This document shows, piece after piece, positions 58,041 through 64,000 of a stretch of 64,000 nt of DNA (position 1 is the stretch's first letter; each line of letters begins with the position of its first letter). The position numbers and the translations under genes are program-made. The stretch covers positions 1,982,001 through 2,046,000 of the forward strand of contig NZ_CP083553.1 of NCBI RefSeq assembly GCF_025144465.1, given 5' to 3'. This stretch comes from Leisingera sp. S132. Lineage in GTDB: Bacteria; Pseudomonadota; Alphaproteobacteria; Rhodobacterales; Rhodobacteraceae. Under the pieces are notes generated by a model. It was not told the origin of the DNA and did not search any database. It saw only the letters and a list, made by a program, of their open reading frames with translations.

Positions 58041-58259
58041 ATGTTTGATATGATCGTCTGGACAGGAGCCGCCGTATCCGTTGCCGGCCTGCTGGGGCTG
58101 ATCTGGTGCATCCTCAAGGTCGCGCGCGCAAGGCGCCAGAAACTGGACGATGAGGCGCTGCGCGCCGTGGTGCAATCAGTGCTGCCCTACAATCTGGGCG
58201 CCCTGCTTCTGTCGGTGCTTGGGCTGATGCTGGTGATGGTGGGCATCTTCCTGGGCTGA
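58041..58259 (+). CDS. Small two-span membrane protein
   Basis: The 72-residue protein has two hydrophobic segments (VWTGAAVSVAGLLGLIWCILKV and NLGALLLSVLGLMLVMVGIFLG) separated by a basic loop (ARARRQKLDDEALR). The start MFDMIVWTG has AGGAGC upstream. Conserved in Rhodobacterales as far as I recall; function unknown. Confidence 0.8.
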   Translation: MFDMIVWTGAAVSVAGLLGLIWCILKVARARRQKLDDEALRAVVQSVLPYNLGALLLSVLGLMLVMVGIFLG

Positions 58260-58288
58260 CGCCCGGACGCCCCTGCCCCTTCGCCCGG

Positions 58289-58504
58289 TCAGACCGGCAC
58301 GTTGTCAAACATATCCTCAACCGCCTCCTCGCACAGGGTCGCCTCCAGGCGGCGCAGGCGGCCTGGAACCTCTGCGCCGGTCTTGCGCATGTAATCCAGC
58401 AGACGGATGAATTCCGGCCGCATGGCCAGCCGGGCAGCGCCGCTTTCCTTGCGGATCCGGGTTTCCAGGCTCTCGACGGTGCTGAGCAGATCTTCACGTG
58501 TCAT
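58289..58504 (-). CDS. Small conserved hypothetical protein
   Basis: The 71-residue, helical protein MTREDLLSTVESLETRIRKESGAARLAMRPEFIRLLDYMRKTGAEVPGRLRRLEATLCEEAVEDMFDNVPV ends just before the small membrane protein on the other strand, so the two converge. AGGGAGGAC upstream of the ATG is a good ribosome-binding site. Function unknown. Confidence 0.78.
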   Translation of the reverse strand: MTREDLLSTVESLETRIRKESGAARLAMRPEFIRLLDYMRKTGAEVPGRLRRLEATLCEEAVEDMFDNVPV

Positions 58505-58794
58505 AGCAGTCCTCCCTGTGTCATGATGAGGTTATCCCGGTATTTCACAACAGGCATATGAATACCCGTGCCATTTGAGCGTGCTGCCGCTTATTTGCGC
58601 AGATTTACCGGTCCTCTGGCGGTTTTTACGGCCTCCCGGCAGCGCAGCCAGCCTACCGCAGTGCAGCATCCCGGCGCCTTGACTTGAATCAGATGCAAGC
58701 GATGATTCAGCAGCCTTTCAATCCCGCCCGCCGGCAGGCTTGAAACACATTCTTAAATCGCTATATGAATTGCAAACCCAAGGGAGACCGCCTG
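58505..58794. other. Intergenic region upstream of the sulfide module
   Basis: No supported gene lies in these 290 bases. It contains the promoter region of the MBL gene; the last 50 bases include ATTC (58,749-58,752) and GAAT (58,767-58,770) as the outer arms of an imperfect 22-base palindrome, which resembles the AT-rich operators of ArsR-type sulfide regulators such as BigR. Confidence 0.35.
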
Positions 58795-59658
58795 ATGACC
58801 CCCGCCGTCAAAGCCTTTTTCGACGAAGCCACCAACACTGTCTCTTACGTGGTGCGTGAACCGGAAGGATCCGCCTGTGCTATCATCGATTCGGTGCTGG
58901 ACTACGACCAGGCCGCGGGGCGCACCTGCACCGCATCCGCAGATGCTGTCATCGCCTGGATCAAGTCTGAGAACCTGCGAGTCGAGTGGATCCTGGAAAG
59001 CCATGTGCACGCCGATCACCTGTCCGCGGCACCCTATTTGCAGGATCACCTGGGCGGCAAGATCGGCATTGGCGCGCAGATTACCGTTGTGCAGGACACG
59101 TTTGGCAAAGTGTTCAACGAAGGCACTGCGTTCCAGCGGGACGGCAGCCAGTTCGACCAGCTGTTCCGCGAGGGCGACAGTTTCATGATCGGGCAGATGC
59201 GCGGCGAGGTGCTGCACACGCCCGGCCATACTCCCGCCTGCCTCACCTATGTGATCGGCGATGCGGCCTTTGTCGGTGACACCTTGTTCATGCCGGATTT
59301 TGGCACCGCGCGCTGCGATTTTCCCGGCGGCTCCTCTGCCGATCTTTTTAACTCGATCCAGAAGATCCTGGCGCTGCCCGATGAAACCCGCGTGTTTGTC
59401 GGCCACGACTACAAGGCACCGGGCCGGGATGACTATGCCTGGGAGACCACAGTGGGCGAGCAGAAGGCGCTGAACGTGCATGTGGGCGCGGGCCGCAGCA
59501 TCGAGGAGTTTGTCGAGATGCGCGACGCCCGGGACGCAACGCTGGGCATGCCGCGCCTGATCCTGCCGTCGCTGCAGGTCAATATGCGAGCCGGCCAGAT
59601 GCCGGAACCGGACGAACAGGGCGACGTGTTCCTGAAGATCCCGGTCAACAAGATTTAG
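58795..59658 (+). CDS. MBL-fold hydrolase/persulfide dioxygenase-like (Blh/ETHE1 type)
   Basis: From ATG at 58795 (GGGAG upstream) the product is 287 residues with the metallo-beta-lactamase signature WILESHVHADHLSAAPYL (about residue 65), HTPGHTPAC, GDTLFMPDFGTARCDFPGG and FVGHDYK. The closest family is the ETHE1/Blh group oxidising glutathione persulfide, or the BigR-linked Blh. It opens a module with two YeeE/YedE halves and a TIGR01244 protein, as in sulfide-responsive operons of alphaproteobacteria. Confidence 0.88.
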   Translation: MTPAVKAFFDEATNTVSYVVREPEGSACAIIDSVLDYDQAAGRTCTASADAVIAWIKSENLRVEWILESHVHADHLSAAPYLQDHLGGKIGIGAQITVVQDTFGKVFNEGTAFQRDGSQFDQLFREGDSFMIGQMRGEVLHTPGHTPACLTYVIGDAAFVGDTLFMPDFGTARCDFPGGSSADLFNSIQKILALPDETRVFVGHDYKAPGRDDYAWETTVGEQKALNVHVGAGRSIEEFVEMRDARDATLGMPRLILPSLQVNMRAGQMPEPDEQGDVFLKIPVNKI

Positions 59659-59684
59659 AAAGACAGACGAGGCGGAGCGGAAAG

Positions 59685-60113
59685 ATGGAAGCGGATTGGA
59701 TCTGGGGACTGGGCGGCGGGCTGCTGATTGGCCTTGCCGGTGCCGTGTTCCTTCTGGGCAACGGACGCATCATGGGCGCCAGCGGCATCCTGGCCGGACT
59801 GCTGGATGGCAGCGGGCGGTCCAATGCAGCTGAGCGCATCGCCTTCATTGGCGGCGTCGTTCTGGTGCCGCTACTGATCGCATTTGTGACAGGACATGCA
59901 CCGGACACCCATGTCACGAGCAATGCAGCGGTGCTGACTGGCGCAGGGCTGCTGGTGGGCATCGGCACACGCATTGCCAACGGCTGCACCTCCGGCCACG
60001 GGGTCTGCGGAATTTCCCGTTTGTCCCTGCGCGGCATTGCGGCAACTGCTGTCTTCATGCTGGCCGGCATTCTGACGCTGGCGGTCCTGCGCCAGATGCT
60101 GGGGGTAATCTGA
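59685..60113 (+). CDS. YeeE/YedE family membrane protein, N-terminal half type
   Basis: The 142-residue protein has four membrane segments and the YeeE/YedE motif NGCTSGHGVCGISRLSLRG with the conserved Cys. Homologues transport thiosulfate or sulfur species. In this version the transporter is split in two: the second half (60,113-60,547) overlaps by one base. GGAGC lies upstream of the ATG. Confidence 0.9.
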   Translation: MEADWIWGLGGGLLIGLAGAVFLLGNGRIMGASGILAGLLDGSGRSNAAERIAFIGGVVLVPLLIAFVTGHAPDTHVTSNAAVLTGAGLLVGIGTRIANGCTSGHGVCGISRLSLRGIAATAVFMLAGILTLAVLRQMLGVI

Positions 60114-60547
60114 TGCTGCGTATTCTTCTGGCACTTTCCGCAGGCGGGCTGTTCGGCACAGGGTTGATGCTGTCAGGGATGACCGACACCGCCAAAGTGC
60201 AGGGCTGGCTGGATATCTTCGGCAACTGGGATCCAACGCTGGCCTTCGTGATGGGCGGCGCGCTCATACCAATGACCATGGCCTGGCGGCTGACTGCCGG
60301 GCGCAGGCCTGCGGCGGGCGGCAGCTTCCCTGCCGCGCCGCACAAGGAGCTGGACCGGCGGCTGGTTCTGGGGTCTGTGCTGTTCGGAGCCGGCTGGGGC
60401 CTTGCAGGCCTCTGCCCTGGTCCCGCCATGGCTTCGCTCAGCTACAACGGCTGGCAGGGCGTGCTGTTCTTTGCCGCAATGGCCTGCGGCATGATGGCCG
60501 CGCCGTGGTTCAGCCGGCATCTGGACCGTGCGGCTGCAAACGCGTAA
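60113..60547 (+). CDS. YeeE/YedE family membrane protein, second half (DUF6691 type)
   Basis: The 144-residue protein has four membrane segments with LMLSGMTDTAKVQGWLDIFGNWDPTLAFVMGGAL and a Cys motif GAGWGLAGLCPGPAMASL. It pairs with the preceding half to form a sulfur-compound permease. The start codon shares one base with the stop of the preceding gene (TGATG), giving tight coupling. Confidence 0.9.
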   Translation: MLRILLALSAGGLFGTGLMLSGMTDTAKVQGWLDIFGNWDPTLAFVMGGALIPMTMAWRLTAGRRPAAGGSFPAAPHKELDRRLVLGSVLFGAGWGLAGLCPGPAMASLSYNGWQGVLFFAAMACGMMAAPWFSRHLDRAAANA

Positions 60548-60558
60548 AGACTCGGGCC

Positions 60559-60984
60559 ATGGATGCACGCGTAATCACCCCCCGCTATTCGGTCTCGCCG
60601 CAGATCTCGGCTGAGGACCTCCCCGCCATTGCTGATGCCGGTTACAAGACGGTGATCTGCAACCGCCCGGACGAGGAAGTCCCGCCCAGCCATCAGGCGG
60701 AAGCGATCCGCGCAGCCGCCGAGGCCGCCGGGCTGCGGTTCGAGGTGCTGCCGCTGACCCATCAGACCATGACCCCGGAAAATATTGCGCTTCAGCGTGA
60801 ACTCTATGAAAGCTGCGACGGCCCGGTTCTGGCCTACTGCGCCTCCGGCACGCGCTGTTCCGTGGTTTGGGCGCTGGGTCAGGCCTGCGATATGGCAGCC
60901 GACGAGATCCTGCAGAAAACACAAGCCGCAGGGTATCAGCTGGACGGGCTGCGCCCCGCTCTGGAGTCTTTGGCAGACAGCTAA
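60559..60984 (+). CDS. TIGR01244 family (DUF442) sulfur metabolism protein
   Basis: From ATG at 60559 the product is 141 residues: MDARVITPRYSVSPQISAEDLPAIADAGYKTVICNRPDEEVPPSHQAEAI, and the active-site loop YCASGTRCSVVWAL (Cys-x5-Arg). The fold is that of tyrosine phosphatases, but the family is linked to sulfide oxidation and fuses with rhodanese and persulfide dioxygenase in some proteins. It is the last gene of the sulfide operon. Confidence 0.88.
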   Translation: MDARVITPRYSVSPQISAEDLPAIADAGYKTVICNRPDEEVPPSHQAEAIRAAAEAAGLRFEVLPLTHQTMTPENIALQRELYESCDGPVLAYCASGTRCSVVWALGQACDMAADEILQKTQAAGYQLDGLRPALESLADS

Positions 60985-61251
60985 GGAAGTGCCGGGGCAA
61001 AAGCACAGACCGCGCTGCAGAGCGGCTCTACTTTAGAAATAAGGGCTGCCGGCCGCTTGCCAGCCGTTTCTTTGCAGCCGTCCCCGGCCGCAGGTTACGC
61101 CATCGCGGGCCAGGATGGTGCGTCATGCAGCCTGGCGCGGCTATCGCCACTGTCATCGCAGCCTCAGGCGCGTTTTACCATTCAGACCGGACTGACCAGC
61201 CCTGCCGGGAACTGAAATGTGGCGTTCGCGGGGACCGCTGCACCGTCGGCC
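60985..61251. other. Intergenic region between sulfide operon and FliM/FliN-like gene
   Basis: No supported gene, promoter or hairpin with a clear T-run was found in these 267 bases between convergent genes. The composition is host-like. Confidence 0.4.
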
Positions 61252-62586
61252 TCAGCCTTCCGGCAGTGCGCTTTCCAGGCCTGCAAGCTGGGAAATTTCC
61301 TCTGCATCGCCAGCGCTGAAGTCATCCAGATCACCCGCAGGCAGGTCCGGCAGATCGGACAGATCAGGAAGATCCGGAAAGCCGCCCTCCAGTCCATCCA
61401 TGCTCAACCCGCCGTCACCCTCAAGCGCAGGCAGGCCCATTGAGTCCATGTCCCCGCTGAGGCCGCCCCCAAGCGCGTCATCCAGCCCCCCGCCGCCAAG
61501 CGCGGGCAACCCGTCGCCGCCTGCATCCAGCGCCCCGCCATCCAGCGCAGGGAGACCCATGTCATCCATCGGGTCCTGCAATCCTTGCGCGGCGATTCCC
61601 ATATCCAGATCGAGCGCGGGCGGCGTGTCCGGCAAGGCTTGCATGCCGCCGCCTTCGGAAAACGCCGCTGCGTCCGCGCCGCGGTCTGCGGGCCGGCTGT
61701 TCCTGGGCGGGTTCAGGCGCACCGCGCGCGATCCGTTCATCTGGCCGAGACGCCCCTGCGCCACCGGCTTGCCGCCGATAGTCAGCAGATCGGTTTCATA
61801 CAGAAACGCCGAATCCAGAGGAATGGTATCGCCGATCTGGAGGCTGGCGAATTTCTGAACCGGCACCCGCATCCTGCAAAGGACAGCAGTCAGCTCCGCC
61901 CGGATCGAATCGAGGCTGGCGCCGAGAGACGGGCCACTGGCGCTGTTCTGGCCGCCTTGCAGTTCTTCTGCCGTGGGTTCGGGCAGGATCAGCTTCATCA
62001 CCCCCTGCATGGCGCCGCAGGACAGGTCCAGGTTCAGCTCAATCACCCGGTAATCATCGGCTTCCATGCCCAGCACCAGACTGCGCACATTTTCGACCTG
62101 GGCGCCGAATCTGTATCCGGAGAACAGGGATTCGTCCGCCTGGCCGTCCAGCATCGCCACAACCTTGGCAAAGCAGCGTTCCAGGAAGTCCGCGGTCATT
62201 GCGGCGTCCGTCGGAGTGTAGTGGCGTTCAGACGGCGCCTTGCCGATAACCGCCCCGATGGTCTGCTGCTGAATCAGCGCCGTGACAGTGGCAGCATCCA
62301 TGCTGGCGGCGCCAAGCCGCCCGTGCGGGCAGTCCAGCACCACCAGGAGATCCTTGTCCGACAGCTGGTCCGCCAGATCTTCGGAGGCACGGTTGGACTG
62401 ACGCGCCGCCAGAACCGCCATCGGCAGATTGCACAGATCCGCAGCCGCGCGCGCGACCGAACGGCGCAACGCCTTCAGGGTCAGGGAACTGGTCAGCCCC
62501 CCGGCACCTTCCCTGGTCGCCGCCAGCTTGCGTGCAAGCACATTCTGCCTGCCGCTGCCCGCCTCTGCTGCTTCTGTTTCAGACAT
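61252..62586 (-). CDS. FliM/FliN-family C-ring-like protein with long low-complexity tail
   Basis: The 444-residue protein has an N-terminal FliM-like half (about 30-215, LTLKALRRSVARAAADL, LVVLDCPHGRLG) and a C-terminal SpoA/FliN-type domain at about 235-300 (RVPVQKFASLQIGDTIPLDSAFLYETDLLTIGGKPVAQGRLGQMNGSRAVRL). Residues from about 310 to the end are Gly/Asp/Leu/Pro-rich with repeated GLPAL-DG units. It is not in a flagellar operon. Rhodobacterales carry such proteins outside flagellar clusters as far as I remember. The link to the motor switch is suggested by the domain. Confidence 0.85.
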   Translation of the reverse strand: MSETEAAEAGSGRQNVLARKLAATREGAGGLTSSLTLKALRRSVARAAADLCNLPMAVLAARQSNRASEDLADQLSDKDLLVVLDCPHGRLGAASMDAATVTALIQQQTIGAVIGKAPSERHYTPTDAAMTADFLERCFAKVVAMLDGQADESLFSGYRFGAQVENVRSLVLGMEADDYRVIELNLDLSCGAMQGVMKLILPEPTAEELQGGQNSASGPSLGASLDSIRAELTAVLCRMRVPVQKFASLQIGDTIPLDSAFLYETDLLTIGGKPVAQGRLGQMNGSRAVRLNPPRNSRPADRGADAAAFSEGGGMQALPDTPPALDLDMGIAAQGLQDPMDDMGLPALDGGALDAGGDGLPALGGGGLDDALGGGLSGDMDSMGLPALEGDGGLSMDGLEGGFPDLPDLSDLPDLPAGDLDDFSAGDAEEISQLAGLESALPEG

Positions 62587-62670
62587 AGGCTGTTTAACCT
62601 GCCCCTTGCGCGTCCCGTTTCTCCGGTTTTAACCGAAAGGGGGTTAACAACTTCTGTATTCCTGCACGTC

Positions 62671-64000
62671 TTATGCAGCCTTTTCACCTGCGGCAGGTAG
62701 GGAAACCCGAAAGGCGCCGCCACTGCGGTCCGGCAGATAGGACACATCGCCGCCCAACCGCTGCATGACCTCGCGGCAGATCGCCAAACCCAGACCGGCG
62801 CCGCCTGCCCGCTCCGGGCTAACGCGCGCAAATTTTTCAAAAATCATCTGCTGGGCGTCTGCTGGCACGCCGCGGCCGTTGTCGGTGAAATCGACATGCA
62901 GCCGCCCCCCGGACACAGAGGCGGAGACCGTCAGTTCAGGCTGCTCTGCATCGCAGTATTTCTGGGCATTGCTGATCAGATTGATGAACACCTGCGCCAG
63001 CCGGTCCAGATCAGAGGACAGACGGAACCGTTCCGCTTCCGGGCGGCGCCGGACCGTCAGCGGCGTCTCTGACCCGGCCAGCGCGGCTGCGACGGCGTGG
63101 TCCAGCACTTCGGACAATGTGCCCGCCGTGATGTTGAGGCTGACCTGGCCGCTTTCCAGCACGCTGAGGTCAAGAAGGTCATTCAGCAGCCGGGTCAGGC
63201 GCAATGTTTCGTCATGGATGATTCCGGCGTAGCGCCGCTGCTCTTGCGGGCTGAGCTGCCCGGCATCCCGCAAGATCTCGGAAAAGGCCCGGATCGACGT
63301 CATCGGGGTCCGAAGCTCGTGGCTGACCTGGCTCAGGAAGGCATCCTTCTGCTCGGATATCTGCGTGAGTTTCTCGTTTGTTTCCCTTAACTTGCGCGCC
63401 GTCGCTGACAGTTCTGCCGATTGCGCCTCCAGGCGGCTGGAGTACTCAAGCATCTGCGCGGTTTCATCGGCCACCGCCAGCAGGTCGGCCACCGAAACCG
63501 ACGAGCCGCCAGCAATCTGGCCAATCATTGCATGCGCCGCAGCCGCGCCGATGGAGGCGCTGAGTTCCCGCTCCAGCCGCTCAAGGAACGCAGGCGTCGG
63601 CTCCGGCAGCGCGCCGCGGCCGCCCTGCCGCATCCGCTCGCGCTGGAAGAACGCTTGCGCTTCCGATGCCCCCAGGATCCGCTGCGACATGATCATCAGA
63701 TCCTCGCATTGCGCCACCGATCCGGTCCAGCCGCGCGGCCCCGCAGAGTGCTCGAAAACGTTGACAAATTGCGCGCCCTGCAGACGTTCCAGCGGACTGG
63801 GGAAGCTCAACAGCGAGACCAGGCAGAACACCAGCGCATTCAGGCTCATCGACCACATCACAGCGTGGACCGTCGGATCAAGGCCTTCGATCCCGAACAG
63901 CGCTTCGGGCCGCAGCCAGCTGAGACCGAACAAGCCGTGACGCAGGATGTGCTCCGGCAGCAGCCCGCCGCCCAGGGCCGGCAGCAGCATGGTGTAAAGC
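62671..64000 (-). CDS. Sensor histidine kinase, C-terminal part (CbrA/CrbS-like, 5' end outside window)
   Basis: The frame is open to the right edge. The visible 443 residues hold the end of a membrane region with an SSS-symporter-type last part (LFGLSWLRPEALFGIEGLDPTVHAVMWSMSLNALVFCLVSLLSFPSPLERLQGAQFVNVF). A PAS-like segment and a coiled coil (about 190-230) follow, then the kinase core: SHELRTPMTS (H-box), NLISNAQKY (N-box), DNGRGVP and GAGLGLAIC. This arrangement is that of CbrA/CrbS sensors with a sodium-symporter domain. CrbS controls acs in Vibrio, which would suit the acetate cluster 22 kb away, but no direct link is visible. Confidence 0.85.
   Translation of the reverse strand, partial: LYTMLLPALGGGLLPEHILRHGLFGLSWLRPEALFGIEGLDPTVHAVMWSMSLNALVFCLVSLLSFPSPLERLQGAQFVNVFEHSAGPRGWTGSVAQCEDLMIMSQRILGASEAQAFFQRERMRQGGRGALPEPTPAFLERLERELSASIGAAAAHAMIGQIAGGSSVSVADLLAVADETAQMLEYSSRLEAQSAELSATARKLRETNEKLTQISEQKDAFLSQVSHELRTPMTSIRAFSEILRDAGQLSPQEQRRYAGIIHDETLRLTRLLNDLLDLSVLESGQVSLNITAGTLSEVLDHAVAAALAGSETPLTVRRRPEAERFRLSSDLDRLAQVFINLISNAQKYCDAEQPELTVSASVSGGRLHVDFTDNGRGVPADAQQMIFEKFARVSPERAGGAGLGLAICREVMQRLGGDVSYLPDRSGGAFRVSLPAAGEKAA

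Overview
This window looks like a chromosome segment of a marine Rhodobacterales bacterium of the roseobacter group. The evidence is high GC with GCC/GGC-rich codon use, a TRAP transporter, a DUF2312 protein, the split YeeE/YedE pair, a FliM/FliN-like protein of Rhodobacterales type, and a phage tail gene of the Rhodobacter gene-transfer-agent 'spike base' type. No rRNA, tRNA or CRISPR array was found.

Bases 1 to about 31,700 are an apparently intact lambda-type siphophage prophage. The left edge may be cut by the window and no integrase is visible. Minus-strand genes from about 25.6 kb down to 0.2 kb run in phage order: DUF1937-like protein, adenine methylase, DnaA domain IV-like protein, a probable replication origin (23.2-23.4 kb), unknown early/middle genes, terminase, gpW, portal, a fused S49 protease/major capsid protein, connectors, tail tube, tail chaperone with an A AAA AAC -1 frameshift, tape measure, tail tip, tail fibre with self-cleaving chaperone, holin-like protein, a membrane-anchored lysozyme, nested Rz/Rz1 spanins and spike proteins. 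The plus-strand early arm (28.7-31.6 kb) ends with a PrtN-type activator.

The control region (25.8-28.7 kb) is the most interesting part. It holds two divergent small HTH regulators that share a recognition helix (PNTLGKF), then a complete LuxR-type receptor and a complete LuxI-type acyl-homoserine-lactone synthase. All key catalytic and ligand residues are present with canonical spacing. Near-identical 20-bp palindromes (TATCACCTTTTAAGGTGATA type) lie between the two regulators, on the luxR promoter and in front of the early operon. The phage lysogeny switch therefore appears wired directly to a phage-borne quorum-sensing circuit. A secreted protein with three C-x13-C repeats sits beside it as a probable lysogenic cargo gene.

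From 31.9 kb the sequence is ordinary host chromosome. It holds dctPQM (TRAP transport); an acetate module (acs, an adenylate kinase, DUF4212, an ActP-type symporter, a CBS/cNMP/DUF294 protein, a membrane protein and a membrane-tethered DEDDh exonuclease); a flavin reductase overlapping a ferredoxin-like gene; and a reductive pyrimidine-degradation regulon (ABC transporter, hydA, N-carbamoyl-beta-alanine amidohydrolase, rutR, preA, preT, a RidA paralogue). Three RutR-like operators (47.2, 53.1 and 56.8 kb) tie this regulon together. The right end has DUF2312, small conserved proteins, a sulfide/persulfide module (MBL dioxygenase-like, two YeeE/YedE halves, a TIGR01244 protein), a FliM/FliN-like protein and the C-terminal part of a sensor histidine kinase cut by the window end.
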